A DNA stretch of 41,739 nucleotides, taken from assembly GCA_028689495.1 (NCBI GenBank), contig JAQTWB010000022.1, forward strand, positions 1-41,739, written 5' to 3'. Under the pieces are notes generated by a model. It saw only the letters and a list, made by a program, of their open reading frames with translations, ran no database searches and had not been told where the DNA came from. Below are positions 1 through 8,484 of this stretch, one piece after another. A program made the translations under genes and the position numbers. Source of the DNA: a bacterium. Its GTDB lineage: Bacteria; Bdellovibrionota_C; UBA2361; SZUA-149; JAQTWB01. Position 1 is the stretch's first letter, and each line of letters starts with the position of its first letter.

Positions 1-45
1 TAACGAGGCTTGTTCCATGATGAAAGGATGTATTCGGTATAAAAA

Positions 46-669
46 ATGAAATTCTTCGGTATCCAGCTCAAACTTTTTCAGTCCATGGCATTTGTAATTG
101 GAGAAAACTCTGGCGCTCGCGAGAACTCTGTATCTGACGATTCACCAGGGAAAGGACTAAATGATGTTGCCGTAAAACCACGCAGGGGCCCAGTCCGAAG
201 GACATTGCCCGCTCACCCTCGGGTGCAAAAACCTCGAGTCCGAAAAGGCTCGACATCCTGTCCTCGTCTTCGTCATATCTGGTTGTCGGTACGAAGTGAA
301 TATTTTCCACATCGTCACGATCTTGACGAGTATGTAGTTGTCTGGAGTGCCCGGCCACAGAAAAGAACACTCGCCTCTTGCAATATCAAGAAACAGCGCG
401 TGCAAGTGGCGCGAGAGATGGATCATGAGGCTGCAATAGAGATGCTTGAGCCGCTGCTTTATCACGAAATGTGTCATGCGGTCCTGGGGATGTCGGTTGT
501 CAGGGAAAAGCAGCGTTCCCAGTGGCATGGGCGCGATTTTCGGGCTTTGGAGCGCCGACATCCACTGATGCCCGAGCTTGATAAATGGGTAAAAAATGGT
601 GGTTGGCAAAGTGCCGTGCGTAGCGATCGAAGTCGGCGCAGCTGGGATTCTCGAAGGAATGCAAGGTAA
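46..669 (+). CDS. SprT-like zinc metalloprotease domain protein
   Basis: Predicted zinc-dependent peptidase of the SprT-like (DUF45-related) group. The second half carries the zinc signature HEMCH (residues 140-144) within YHEMCHAVLG, followed by WHGRDFRALERRHP, which matches the HGxxF element that supplies the third zinc ligand in SprT-like proteins. The first ~75 residues are basic and low in recognisable structure (PRRGPVRR, QKPRVRK). There is no signal peptide, so it is probably cytoplasmic. The ATG at 46 has no clear Shine-Dalgarno sequence and the true start may lie further in, for example the ATG at 85. A long antisense reading frame covers the same stretch, but the protease motif favours this strand. 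The substrate is unknown; SprT relatives act on DNA-protein crosslinks, but that role is not shown here. Confidence 0.72.
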   Translation: MKFFGIQLKLFQSMAFVIGENSGARENSVSDDSPGKGLNDVAVKPRRGPVRRTLPAHPRVQKPRVRKGSTSCPRLRHIWLSVRSEYFPHRHDLDEYVVVWSARPQKRTLASCNIKKQRVQVAREMDHEAAIEMLEPLLYHEMCHAVLGMSVVREKQRSQWHGRDFRALERRHPLMPELDKWVKNGGWQSAVRSDRSRRSWDSRRNAR

Positions 670-718
670 CGGTAGCATATTAGTCAAAGCTTACCGTTGA
701 CACTTCAAGCGACTTGTC

Positions 719-749
719 GCAAGCTCACCGTAAAGGTGAGTTGGCTTGC
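719..749. promoter_or_regulatory. Palindrome upstream of the MqsA-like gene (candidate operator)
   Basis: CTCACC (724-729) and GGTGAG (735-740) form a perfect 6-bp inverted repeat with a 5-nt spacer, flanked by a second pair, GCAAG (719-723) and CTTGC (745-749). It lies 75-105 bp before the antitoxin start. MqsA-family antitoxins bind short palindromes in their own promoters, so autoregulation is a reasonable inference. A weak transcription terminator for the preceding gene is the alternative; no T-run follows. Confidence 0.4.
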
Positions 750-823
750 GTGATATTGGCGCTTGCCTTGAGCATATTCAAATCAGTTCTTTAATGCGAA
801 TCGAATATAAGGGGAGTGTTCTC

Positions 824-1312
824 ATGTCTGTTTGTCTGTCCTGCAAAAAGCAGAATCTCGTTGATAGAATTACTCAGCAGGAATATGAGTTTAAAGGGGA
901 GACACTGGTAACCCGGCAACGAGAAAAGTTTTGTCCGGCTTGCGGCGAGGTTACTGTAGATCCGGTCGATGCCCGAAATGTGCGCAAGACTGTCAATGAC
1001 TGGGAAGCACGGCTCGATGGATTTCTTATCTCCGACGAGGTCCGAAGAATTCGCAAAAAACTCGGATTGACGCAGCTGTTGGCAGCGAAGATTTTTGGTG
1101 GTGGTAGAAATGCCTTTTCCCGCTATGAACGTGGTGAAGCCCTGCAAATGCGTTCGACAGATAATCTACTGCGCATACTGGACAGTCATCCTGAATTGCT
1201 AGGTGAGATTTTACCCCAAACGGACTGCAGTCCGCAGTCTGGTACAAATCTCGAAACTGCCATGTCAGGCGATCTTTTTGTATCTCAGGGCGTTCAGGTA
1301 AACGAGCGATAA
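824..1312 (+). CDS. MqsA-type antitoxin / zinc-finger HTH regulator
   Basis: A 162-residue protein with the MqsA (YgiT-type) architecture. An N-terminal zinc finger has Cys pairs C4/C7 and C37/C40 (CLSC and CPAC), and a C-terminal XRE-like helix-turn-helix spans about residues 75-125. The DNA-reading segment FGGGRNAFSRYERGEA closely matches the conserved MqsA segment containing the Asn and Arg that contact DNA. I chose ATG 824 because GGGGAG (811-816) sits 7 bases upstream and the zinc finger begins there; an in-frame TTG at 746 has no ribosome site. In the classical system MqsA neutralises the MqsR mRNA interferase. No mqsR-like gene lies next to it, so it may be an orphan regulator or pair with a distant toxin. 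Confidence 0.85.
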   Translation: MSVCLSCKKQNLVDRITQQEYEFKGETLVTRQREKFCPACGEVTVDPVDARNVRKTVNDWEARLDGFLISDEVRRIRKKLGLTQLLAAKIFGGGRNAFSRYERGEALQMRSTDNLLRILDSHPELLGEILPQTDCSPQSGTNLETAMSGDLFVSQGVQVNER

Positions 1313-1386
1313 CGTTTTATTCGCTTATCGATTTCAGAAAGCCACTCAAATTACAAAAATGTCTAAAGATTACCCGCACGGCTACC

Positions 1387-1422
1387 GCCCACACCCGATA
1401 AGGCTTCTTATCGGGTGTGGGC
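1387..1422. terminator. Perfect 16-bp hairpin after the mqsA-like gene
   Basis: Arms 1387-1402 and 1407-1422 are exact reverse complements around the tetraloop GCTT. It starts 75 bp after the antitoxin stop. Neither side has a T-run, so it is not a textbook intrinsic terminator; it may be a Rho-region stabiliser, a bidirectional stop or a mobile palindrome. Confidence 0.5.
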
Positions 1423-1426
1423 AATG

Positions 1427-1487
1427 TAGAAGAGCCTTCTAGGCTCTTGCGACGCTTCGGTTATCCCCAGACTGGCGCGTCTACTCT
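1427..1487. repeat. 61-bp REP-like repeat, copy 1
   Basis: Differs from copy 2 at three positions only. Each copy starts with a small hairpin (AGAGCCT, 3-nt loop, AGGCTCT) and continues with GACGC ... GCGTC, which can form a second one. The two-hairpin layout resembles REP/BIME-type intergenic repeats. Confidence 0.8.
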
Positions 1488-1508
1488 AACGCCACAATTT
1501 AAGTAGCA

Positions 1509-1569
1509 TAGAAGAGCCTTCCAGGCTCTTGCGACGCTTCGGTTATCCTCAGACCGGCGCGTCTACTCT
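1509..1569. repeat. 61-bp REP-like repeat, copy 2
   Basis: Direct-orientation copy of 1427-1487, separated from it by 21 bp. The hairpin arms are conserved; two of the three differences are transitions outside the arms (CCCC/CCTC, ACTGG/ACCGG) and the third is in the first hairpin loop (TCT/TCC). Confidence 0.8.
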
Positions 1570-1731
1570 TATCGCCCAACGGTCGGCATGGCGAGGTGGC
1601 AAATGAATTGTTTGATTGGATTTGAACTGAGCATAAGTCCTTAAAAATCCGTCAGTAAAACATTTAGGCACAAACGCTTCCCGCATTAGACAGTATAAAA
1701 CCGTCGTCAGCGGGAAGTATAGATAGCCGTC

Positions 1732-2307
1732 TTATACCCCGGAGTTATAAATCGGCATTCCGAAATTTTTATATAACTGCAATGGCTCCTGGGCATCTTT
1801 TCTCAACATTTCGGTTGTTACAAGCATGCCCTCAGCTTCAAGTTGTTCAACCCAGTTTTCCGGAACCGGCCCTTCGCGGAAGCCGATTTTTTCCACATCT
1901 TCGCCGGTCGCTCCTGTAATCAGACTGGAAAAACCAGACAAGTACAACGACCCATAGCATTGAATGCAAGGCTGCGCCGAGCTCACGAGCTCAAGCGGTC
2001 CAAGCTCGGACTGTTTGAGATCATGTGTATCCAATAAATGCTGTGCATTCATGGTCGCCATGATCTCGGCATGGACCAGGGAAAAGCCAGCCGAAATTAC
2101 CAGATTCACCCCAGCCGCCACCAGGTGGCCATCTGTTGTGAAAACAGCGGCACCAAATGGCCCACCGGTTTTTTCAAGGACATTTTGCTTGGCGAGATGG
2201 ATTGCATAGAGCATCCGTTGTTCGGGTAAGGGACAATAAAGTTCCCTTGGTTCATTGCGAAACCATTTTGGATTGTGAATGACAATATTGCTTTTTGACT
2301 TGGCCAT
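1732..2307 (-). CDS. Nucleoside deaminase (cytidine/deoxycytidylate deaminase family)
   Basis: A 191-residue zinc-dependent deaminase. The catalytic signature is HAE (79-81, zinc ligand plus proton-shuttling Glu) followed by PCIQC (113-117, two Cys ligands), as in the guanine deaminase/TadA/dCMP deaminase superfamily. The substrate is probably a free base or nucleoside, but guanine, cytosine and pterin cannot be separated by eye. I chose the ATG at 2307 because GGAGG lies 5 bases upstream; a 4-codon longer frame from 2319 would bury that ribosome site in the gene. It is the last gene of the leftward run, 130 bp beyond the YihY-family gene. Confidence 0.82.
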   Translation of the reverse strand: MAKSKSNIVIHNPKWFRNEPRELYCPLPEQRMLYAIHLAKQNVLEKTGGPFGAAVFTTDGHLVAAGVNLVISAGFSLVHAEIMATMNAQHLLDTHDLKQSELGPLELVSSAQPCIQCYGSLYLSGFSSLITGATGEDVEKIGFREGPVPENWVEQLEAEGMLVTTEMLRKDAQEPLQLYKNFGMPIYNSGV

Positions 2308-2343
2308 AAAAACCTCCATAAAATTAAAAATATAGGACTCATA

Positions 2344-2369
2344 CTGCAGCCCGGCATGACGGGCTCCAG
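2344..2369 (-). terminator. Hairpin between the YihY-family and deaminase genes
   Basis: CTGCAGCCCG (2344-2353) and CGGGCTCCAG (2360-2369) pair over 10 bp with one mismatch and a 6-nt loop. No strong T-run follows. It may terminate or attenuate the long upstream operon before the deaminase gene. Confidence 0.35.
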
Positions 2370-2437
2370 CAGGTTTTTACGTCTGCCCGAGGTTGATGAT
2401 AAAGATGAGGAGCGGATACGGTTATAGCAGCGATCAA

Positions 2438-3787
2438 TCATTCCGGCAATCGGTCAGCTGTTGGACCAGAGACCCGAACAAAGTCGCTTAATTTCCAGCT
2501 GCGGATATCTCCATCCCCCCCATTTTTAAGCGAAACTCTTCGTATCTCGGATATAAACAGTCCTGGCTCAATTGTATCTCCCATCTCCCCTGCCACCGGA
2601 GAAAATATGTTTTGACGATAGTTTTTCGAAAAAAAGCTGCTAAAAATTTCGCCCACAGTGATTTTATCCGGGGATTTAAGAAGGGAGCGCAAATGATTTC
2701 CCTCACCACTGGACGAGATAAAACCTCCGTCTTCAAGCACCATGAGGCAGGTGCGCACCAGCGCCGGGTCACTGCCAGTGGCAATTGCAATGTCACTTTC
2801 AGAAGGTGGAGTTTCTCCATTGCTGAATTTTTCGGCTATCACCTGGAGTATCTTCAATCCAAGCAATCCGCCGATTTCACCAAGATCGGTCGCATATTTC
2901 TTAAGGCCGTGGAGAATTTTAATTGCCCCCGCTTGATATGCGACTTCCGCTCCATAAAGCACGATGGACCACATCAGATACATCCAGAACATAAAAAGTG
3001 GCACAGTAGCCAGCACGCCGTATAACTTGCTGTAGGTAACAGCTTCAGCAACATAATACGCAAAGACGCGCTTCAAGATCTCAAAAAGCACCGCCGAAAC
3101 TCCGGCTCCAAGTGCGGCATCGCGAAGCTGAACTTTGGTCGCCGGCATTTTAAAAAACATTGCCAGCAGCGTTATCCAGGCCACGAGAAAGGGAGCAATA
3201 ACGTTACTTGAGCGAATGAGCTGTGAAGTAACTTCTCCACCGTAAATTTCAAAGGTGCTGAGCTTGGCGGTAGAGTATACCGAAAGCACCAGACATAAGG
3301 GGCCAAGTGTCAGAACAGCCCAGAAACTGACCAGCTTGGTCAGTATGTTCATCTGAGCGCTGACTCTCCAGACAACATTAAGCGCACTTTCAATAGTGTT
3401 GAGCAGCGAAAGACAGGTAAAAATAAGAATGGCCACACTTATCTGGTTTAGTCCTGACACATTACTGGTGAAGGTTTCTATATAACCGATTATCTGATTT
3501 TGCAGAGAAAGCAGGCGTTCATTTTCTCCCTCCATTTGCGGCAGAAGCTGCATAATTACCCAACGCAGGTTCTCATCAATTTTGTCGTCGGTGACACCAA
3601 ACACCGTAAACATCGAAATCGTCAGGTACGAGACTGGGACAAGGGCAAACAGAGATGTATAGGTAAGGGCCGCAGCGCGAGAAAAACAGTCATCCCAGTA
3701 AAACCGATGGGCGGCACTGCTGACGACATTAAAAAGCCAGTGCAAAGTGGAAACCAGTTTTTTTGATGAAACAGGTATCTTCATCAT
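2438..3787 (-). CDS. YihY/BrkB-family inner-membrane protein with C-terminal winged helix
   Basis: A 449-residue integral membrane protein of the YihY (formerly mis-named RNase BN) family. The N-terminal ~290 residues hold about six hydrophobic segments, with the family-typical RAAALTYTSLFALVP near residues 38-52 and the conserved AYYV...Y.LYG..A..P.FM.W.Y stretch near 245-280. After residue ~300 the protein turns soluble and looks like a winged-helix domain (IAIATGSDPALVRTCLMVLED), an arrangement also seen in other long YihY homologues. Its molecular function is not established. It starts 9 bp after mtnP, so it is very probably co-transcribed; the ribosome site before the tandem ATG is weak (GGCG). 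Confidence 0.85.
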   Translation of the reverse strand: MMKIPVSSKKLVSTLHWLFNVVSSAAHRFYWDDCFSRAAALTYTSLFALVPVSYLTISMFTVFGVTDDKIDENLRWVIMQLLPQMEGENERLLSLQNQIIGYIETFTSNVSGLNQISVAILIFTCLSLLNTIESALNVVWRVSAQMNILTKLVSFWAVLTLGPLCLVLSVYSTAKLSTFEIYGGEVTSQLIRSSNVIAPFLVAWITLLAMFFKMPATKVQLRDAALGAGVSAVLFEILKRVFAYYVAEAVTYSKLYGVLATVPLFMFWMYLMWSIVLYGAEVAYQAGAIKILHGLKKYATDLGEIGGLLGLKILQVIAEKFSNGETPPSESDIAIATGSDPALVRTCLMVLEDGGFISSSGEGNHLRSLLKSPDKITVGEIFSSFFSKNYRQNIFSPVAGEMGDTIEPGLFISEIRRVSLKNGGDGDIRSWKLSDFVRVSGPTADRLPE

Positions 3788-3796
3788 TCGCCCTGT

Positions 3797-4687
3797 TTAA
3801 AGTGCTGTTCTCCAGCGTGAAAGTATCGGTTGTAATCGGCTCAATGTTTCTTCCGGCACCGCTGAAAGCGGTGTCATGATCGCCGCAGACAATGCTTTGG
3901 ATGCAAGTTCCGATGGTTGGGCTGCAGCAATAAGCGGAATAACCCGGGTAATAAGTCTGCGGGCGTGCTCAGTGTTCTTTTTCAAAACGAAAATAAGTGC
4001 TTCGATGTCGACGTCATCACTATCTGTGCGCCAGCAATCGTAGTCTGTGACCATGGCAATTGTCGCGTAGGCCATTTCCGCTTCTCGCGCCAGTTTGGCC
4101 TCGGGGATATTCGTCATGCCAATAATATCCGCCCCCCAGGACTGATATAACCGGGACTCGGCACGGGTAGAAAATGCTGGCCCCTCCATACAGATATACG
4201 TAGCTGCGGGATAAACTGACATGTCCTCATCAGCAAACAGTCGGGCTGCTTCTTGAGACAAAATATTGTGAAGAACTGGGCAGACAGGGCTGCCAAACGC
4301 GATATGAGCGGCGATTCCGTCACCGAAAAAAGTCGAGCGACGATTTACTGTGCGGTCAATAAACTGGGTTGGGAAAACAAAATCTCCGGGCGCCATCGAC
4401 TCACTGAGGCTGCCCACCGCGCTGACACTGATACACCACTCCACACCAAGAGATTTAAGGGCCCAGATATTGGCCGCATAGTTCACGTCTCCGGGGAGGA
4501 TTGTGTGGTTTTCTCCATGTCTGGCAAGGAAAAAGACCTCAGTTGAGAAGTGTTCATTACGCACTTCGCAACGAGTAATAACCGAACTGGGTGCACCAAA
4601 TGGAGTTACCAGTGATATATCATCCAGAACTTTAAGGTTATCCAGCTTGTACAAACCAGACCCACCAATTATCCCGATCTTACTCAC
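3797..4687 (-). CDS. mtnP: S-methyl-5'-thioadenosine phosphorylase
   Basis: Cleaves methylthioadenosine (the by-product of polyamine and SAM chemistry) with phosphate to adenine and 5-methylthioribose-1-phosphate. The sequence has the phosphate loop GGSGLY (8-13), RHGE (56-59), the substrate-binding CMEGPAFST (166-174), GMTNIPEAKLA (190-200) and TDYDCW (214-219), where the Asp pattern marks 6-aminopurine preference over hypoxanthine/guanine. The length of 296 is normal. The start codon is GTG, preceded by a G-rich stretch. It lies 15 bp after rlmN and 9 bp before the YihY-family gene. A related inosine/guanosine phosphorylase is possible but less likely given the Asp motif. Confidence 0.93.
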   Translation of the reverse strand: MSKIGIIGGSGLYKLDNLKVLDDISLVTPFGAPSSVITRCEVRNEHFSTEVFFLARHGENHTILPGDVNYAANIWALKSLGVEWCISVSAVGSLSESMAPGDFVFPTQFIDRTVNRRSTFFGDGIAAHIAFGSPVCPVLHNILSQEAARLFADEDMSVYPAATYICMEGPAFSTRAESRLYQSWGADIIGMTNIPEAKLAREAEMAYATIAMVTDYDCWRTDSDDVDIEALIFVLKKNTEHARRLITRVIPLIAAAQPSELASKALSAAIMTPLSAVPEETLSRLQPILSRWRTAL

Positions 4688-4702
4688 GGTCCCCCCCTGA
4701 AT

Positions 4703-5806
4703 TTAAGCGGAATGGTCTCTAACCGCAGCTTTTTTTACTTTCTTTGGTTCGTTTTTTGCTGCCAGTTGACCACAGGCAGCAGATATATCATTACCCTTGG
4801 ACCAACGAATTGTGCAGTTTAAACCACGATCGAGCAGAGTTTGATGCCACTTCTCAATAATCTGCCGCGACGAAGCACTGTAACCAAGTCCACTGTTGTC
4901 GTTGTAAGGAATCAGGTTTACCTTTGACTGAATTCCATGAAGAAGTTTAGGCAAGCGCTGTAGATCCTGAAAGGTGTCGTTAACCCCGGCGAGCATCACG
5001 TATTCGATTGTGATGCGCTTTCCTTTTTTTAAAGGGAAATCGCGTAGTGTCGCCAGAAGTTCGGAGAGAGGCCAGCGTTTATTGATAGGAATAACGACAT
5101 TTCGCACTTCATCAGTCGTGGCGTTAAGTGAAATTGCCAAGTTTGCCCCAACCTCCTCCTCAGCAAAACGCTGAATTGCCGGTATAACGCCGGAGGTTGA
5201 AACAGTCAGTTTTCGCGGACTGAAATCAAAACCCTTCGGATGATTCAGCAAACGTACCGCACGAGCCACATTGTCAAAATTATGAAATGGCTCCCCCATT
5301 CCCATAAAGACAATATTGTAAAAGTCGTCAATCAGAGTGCCATTTCCGTCGTAACCTTTTCGTGCGGCAATGTCGTCGCGAACTGCCAGAACCTGGCCTA
5401 GTATTTCATGGGTTTCGAGATTTCGTTTCAAGCCCAGTGTCCCTGTCACACAGAACGAACAGGCGACAGCACAGCCAACTTGCGAAGATACGCACAGTGT
5501 CCAGCGTTTCGGTTGTTTGATAAGCACGGTTTCAACTGTTTCTCCGCCTTCGAGCTGAAAGAGATATTTTCTCGTGCCATCAACTGATTTGAGACTTTGA
5601 AGTAGTTTGGGTCGGTAGATGGTGAAATTTTCGCTGAGAAGCTCACGGACAGACTTGGCAATGTCGGTCATCGCTTCAAAGGAGGTTTCCCGTTTGCGGT
5701 ATAACCAGGGAATAAGTTGTTTGGCCCTGTAAGGCTCAAGCGAGCAGGAACTTTGCAACAATTGCGAAAGCTCCCGCTCATCAAAATTCAGTATCTGTTG
5801 TTTCAC
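4703..5806 (-). CDS. rlmN: 23S rRNA A2503 / tRNA A37 C2-methyltransferase RlmN (radical SAM)
   Basis: Radical-SAM enzyme that methylates C2 of adenine 2503 in 23S rRNA and, in many bacteria, A37 of tRNAs, tuning translation fidelity. The iron-sulfur cluster cysteines are C112, C116 and C119 in GCAVACSFC, with the SAM-binding GMGEPFHN segment (169-176). C345 in SAACGQLA is the C-terminal Cys that resolves the covalent intermediate. The 367-residue length fits. The start codon is GTG, with AAAGGA about 7 bases upstream. The tail after the resolving Cys is Lys-rich. It sits between ndk (30 bp) and mtnP (15 bp). Confidence 0.96.
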   Translation of the reverse strand: MKQQILNFDERELSQLLQSSCSLEPYRAKQLIPWLYRKRETSFEAMTDIAKSVRELLSENFTIYRPKLLQSLKSVDGTRKYLFQLEGGETVETVLIKQPKRWTLCVSSQVGCAVACSFCVTGTLGLKRNLETHEILGQVLAVRDDIAARKGYDGNGTLIDDFYNIVFMGMGEPFHNFDNVARAVRLLNHPKGFDFSPRKLTVSTSGVIPAIQRFAEEEVGANLAISLNATTDEVRNVVIPINKRWPLSELLATLRDFPLKKGKRITIEYVMLAGVNDTFQDLQRLPKLLHGIQSKVNLIPYNDNSGLGYSASSRQIIEKWHQTLLDRGLNCTIRWSKGNDISAACGQLAAKNEPKKVKKAAVRDHSA

Positions 5807-5836
5807 AGATGTCCTTTATCGATCATGCTATCGCAA

Positions 5837-6268
5837 TCAGTGACTGCAGGAGCATCCACACTTGCTCAGTTCCGGAAAAAAGAATTTGATTTCAATTGCC
5901 GCATTTTCAGCCGAATCTGAACCATGGACAGCGTTGGCGTCGATACTTTCAGCAAAATCGGCGCGGATTGTGCCCGGAGCAGCTTCTTTGGGGTTTGTTG
6001 CTCCCATCAGTTTGCGGTTCAAAGCGACTGCGTCATTACCTTCAAGAACGGAAACAACAACTGGTCCTGAAGTCATGAAAGCAACGAGGTCCTTGAAAAA
6101 GGGCCGCTCTTTGTGAATGGCATAAAATTCGCCAGCCTGTTCGGCGGACAATGACAGCATTTTTGTTCCGGCGATACGAAGACCGGCATCCTCAAAACGG
6201 CTGAGAATTTTGCCGACAACGTTTTTCTTTACTGCATCGGGCTTGATGATTGAGAGTGTTTTTTCCAT
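5837..6268 (-). CDS. ndk: Nucleoside diphosphate kinase
   Basis: Transfers the gamma phosphate between nucleoside triphosphates and diphosphates through a phosphohistidine. The active-site motif NAVHGSDS places the catalytic His at 115; KPDAV near the N-terminus and the [13 protein letters not shown] loop are also present. The gene has a good ribosome site (AAGGA, 7-8 bases before ATG). The odd point is the C-terminus: after the usual FFPEL the protein ends in a short Cys-rich tail (CGCSCSH) that is not part of the standard fold. It follows sucD by 32 bp, consistent with coupling of GTP/ATP made by succinyl-CoA synthetase to other nucleotides. Confidence 0.97.
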   Translation of the reverse strand: MEKTLSIIKPDAVKKNVVGKILSRFEDAGLRIAGTKMLSLSAEQAGEFYAIHKERPFFKDLVAFMTSGPVVVSVLEGNDAVALNRKLMGATNPKEAAPGTIRADFAESIDANAVHGSDSAENAAIEIKFFFPELSKCGCSCSH

Positions 6269-6300
6269 TGGACTATCCTTATATTCCTTAATTGATGAAC

Positions 6301-7176
6301 TTATTTCTTATCCATAAGTTCTTTGATTTTTTTGCCAAGATGGGCTGGCGAGCGAACAATGTTCACACCAGCTTTTTCAAGGGCGGTATATTTTGCTTCA
6401 GCAGTACCAGTTCCACCGGAGATGATAGCCCCGGCGTGGCCCATACGTCGTCCTGCCGGTGCGGTTGCTCCGGCGATAAACGAGACAACGGGCTTCTTGC
6501 AGTTTGAGGCAATCCACTCCGCGGCTTCTTCCTCCGCACTACCACCGATTTCGCCAATCATGATGATGTAATCAGTATCAGGATCGTTGTTGAAGAGGTT
6601 AAGGCAGTCGATGAAGTTTGTTCCGTTTAGCGGGTCGCCGCCGATACCGATACAGGTACTTTGGCCGATACCAAGATCTGAAAGCTGACCGACAGCTTCA
6701 TAAGTCAGTGTTCCGGAACGGCTGACAACCCCTACCCGGCCTGACATGTGAATGTGTCCTGGCATAATACCAATTTTACACTCGCCAGGAGTAATCACGC
6801 CCGGACAATTTGGTCCTATCAGCCTTGTTTGCGTTGTTTTCAGGTAACTGCTCACCGCGAGCATATCGCGGACCGGAATTCCTTCCGTTATACAGATAAC
6901 CAGTGGTACGCCAGCATCTGCGGCTTCGATTATCGCATCAGCAGCAAATGGAGCCGGAACGTAAATAACACTGGCATTTGCACCAGTGCCTTCAACTGCA
7001 TCACGAACCGAGTTGAAGATCGGAATCTGTTCGACAACTTCCCCGCCTTTCCCCGGACTGACGCCTGCTACCATTTGTGTGCCGTATTCTTTGCACATTC
7101 TTGTGTGAAACAGGCCAGACTTTCCGGTCATACCCTGAGTAACAACTTTTGTATTTTTATTTACTAATACAGACAT
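6301..7176 (-). CDS. sucD: Succinyl-CoA synthetase alpha subunit
   Basis: Alpha subunit of the TCA-cycle enzyme that converts succinyl-CoA, nucleoside diphosphate and phosphate to succinate, CoA and nucleoside triphosphate. It has the CoA-binding Rossmann region at the N-terminus ([13 protein letters not shown]), the GPNCPGVI segment (121-128) and the phosphorylated histidine at 247 in [14 protein letters not shown]. The length of 291 is normal. It pairs with sucC 26 bp upstream. There is only a weak ribosome site, which suggests translation linked to sucC. Confidence 0.97.
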   Translation of the reverse strand: MSVLVNKNTKVVTQGMTGKSGLFHTRMCKEYGTQMVAGVSPGKGGEVVEQIPIFNSVRDAVEGTGANASVIYVPAPFAADAIIEAADAGVPLVICITEGIPVRDMLAVSSYLKTTQTRLIGPNCPGVITPGECKIGIMPGHIHMSGRVGVVSRSGTLTYEAVGQLSDLGIGQSTCIGIGGDPLNGTNFIDCLNLFNNDPDTDYIIMIGEIGGSAEEEAAEWIASNCKKPVVSFIAGATAPAGRRMGHAGAIISGGTGTAEAKYTALEKAGVNIVRSPAHLGKKIKELMDKK

Positions 7177-7202
7177 TTTACAAGATACCTATTTAACTGC
7201 TT

Positions 7203-8381
7203 TCACGAGTTTTTCACTGGATTTTTAACGGCGGCGACGATTTTTTCCGCAGCTTCGTCGATATTTACAGCCGGAGTAATTTTCAGGCCCGATTCTTCAA
7301 GCAGTTTCTTACCCTGTTCGAAGTTTGTACCTCTCAGCCTGACAACCAGAGGAACTGTGATATTCAGAGTTTTTGCGGCATCAATAATCCCTTCAGCAAT
7401 CACATCGCAACGCATGATCCCGCCAAAAATATTAACGAGTACGCCCTTGACCTTGGGATCCTGCAGGATTAACTGAAACGCCTTCGCGACCATTTCACGA
7501 GTTGCGCCTCCACCGACATCAAGGAAATTAGCCGGGTCTCCATTTGCCTGTTTGATTGCGTCCATTGTGGCCATGGCCAGTCCGGCACCGTTAACCATAC
7601 AGCCGATATTGCCATCAAGGGCTACATAGTTGAGGCCGACTTCTTTGGCGATAAGCTCACGCTCGTCGATTTCATCGTAGTCCAGATATGCCAAAGCTTT
7701 TTTTTGGCGAAACAGTGCGTCGTCATCAATCGCCAACTTGGCATCAAGGCAAATGAAATCCCCATCGGCAGTTTCAATCAGCGGATTTATCTCGAGCATA
7801 CTGCAATCGAGGCCGAGATAAGCATTGTATATGGCCTGAATAACAGCAAAGAACTTCTTCTCGGCGCCCTTTTCAATTTTGAGAAACTGCGAAATTGCCC
7901 GGCAATGAAACCCCTGCAGGCCAGATTCGTGGCTTACCGGCAAATTGAAGATTTTCTCTGGATTGTGTTCTGCTACTTCCTCAATTTCCATACCGCCTTC
8001 GGCGCTGACGATGAAGGAAGTTTTTCTTTTGGCACGATCCAGCAACAAACTCAGGTAAAACTCACGCTTGATGTTGGCACCTTGTTCTACCCAAACCTTG
8101 CGCACCAGTCGTCCTTCAGGTCCGGTTTGTGGTGAAACCAGATTCATGCCGAGAATCTTCTCTCCGGCGGTCAGGGCTTCAAGTGGGTTTTTGACTACCT
8201 TGACTCCGCCGCCTTTTCCACGGCCGCCAGCGTGTATCTGAGCCTTGACGACGACCACTCCGCCACCAAGGTTTACCGCCGCCTTTTGTACTTCTCGCGG
8301 GGTATATGCCAGTTGCCCCTTCAAGACAGGAACACCGAAGTCTTTAAGCAGGTCTTTGGCCTGATATTCATGTAAGTTCAT
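7203..8381 (-). CDS. sucC: Succinyl-CoA synthetase (ADP-forming) beta subunit
   Basis: Beta subunit with the ATP-grasp fold that binds the nucleotide and completes succinyl-CoA synthetase. It opens with the classic MNLHEYQAK, has the glycine-rich nucleotide loop KAQIHAGGRGKGGG near residue 46, and the conserved VNIFGGIMRCDVIAEGI near 320. The length of 392 is typical. Start codon ATG. It is separated from mdh by a terminator-like hairpin, so its transcripts may be partly independent of mdh. Assignment as ADP- rather than GDP-forming follows the bacterial norm and is not read from residues. Confidence 0.97.
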   Translation of the reverse strand: MNLHEYQAKDLLKDFGVPVLKGQLAYTPREVQKAAVNLGGGVVVVKAQIHAGGRGKGGGVKVVKNPLEALTAGEKILGMNLVSPQTGPEGRLVRKVWVEQGANIKREFYLSLLLDRAKRKTSFIVSAEGGMEIEEVAEHNPEKIFNLPVSHESGLQGFHCRAISQFLKIEKGAEKKFFAVIQAIYNAYLGLDCSMLEINPLIETADGDFICLDAKLAIDDDALFRQKKALAYLDYDEIDERELIAKEVGLNYVALDGNIGCMVNGAGLAMATMDAIKQANGDPANFLDVGGGATREMVAKAFQLILQDPKVKGVLVNIFGGIMRCDVIAEGIIDAAKTLNITVPLVVRLRGTNFEQGKKLLEESGLKITPAVNIDEAAEKIVAAVKNPVKNS

Positions 8382-8414
8382 TTTTCTATATCTTGCTCAC
8401 TATTGGTTAAAGAA

Positions 8415-8468
8415 ACCCGGCGCGGCAACAGGCACAGCGATACCAACGATGTGCCATCACACTGCCGG
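8415..8468 (-). terminator. Nested hairpin with T-rich tail after mdh
   Basis: Read leftward, CCCGGC (8468-8463) pairs with GCCGGG (8420-8415), and inside it GGCACA (8454-8449) pairs with TGTGCC (8435-8430). The transcript then runs into TTTCTTTAA. It sits in the 103-bp gap between mdh and sucC, so it probably ends or attenuates mdh messages. Confidence 0.6.
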
Positions 8469-8484
8469 GATGATTAGTTGCCGA

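Larger units (their letters stand above)
1313..1731. other. Gene-free stretch rich in inverted and direct repeats
   Basis: No convincing reading frame. It holds a 16-bp perfect hairpin (1387-1422), two copies of a 61-bp unit (1427-1487, 1509-1569) and a looser inverted repeat CTTCCCGC (1677-1684) / GCGGGAAG (1710-1717) just beyond the stop of the leftward deaminase gene. Each is listed separately or in the findings. Confidence 0.6.

Noticed and set aside
157..687. 176-residue minus-strand frame opposite the SprT-like gene
   Set aside because: It has no domain and no ribosome site, while the plus strand carries the HEMCH zinc motif and the WHGRDF element.
1427..1569. Possible CRISPR remnant (two direct repeats)
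   Set aside because: Units are 61 bp with only 21 bp between them, there are just two copies, and no cas gene is nearby.
2612..3025. 137-residue plus frame inside the YihY-family gene
   Set aside because: Antisense shadow of conserved membrane and winged-helix regions; no domain.
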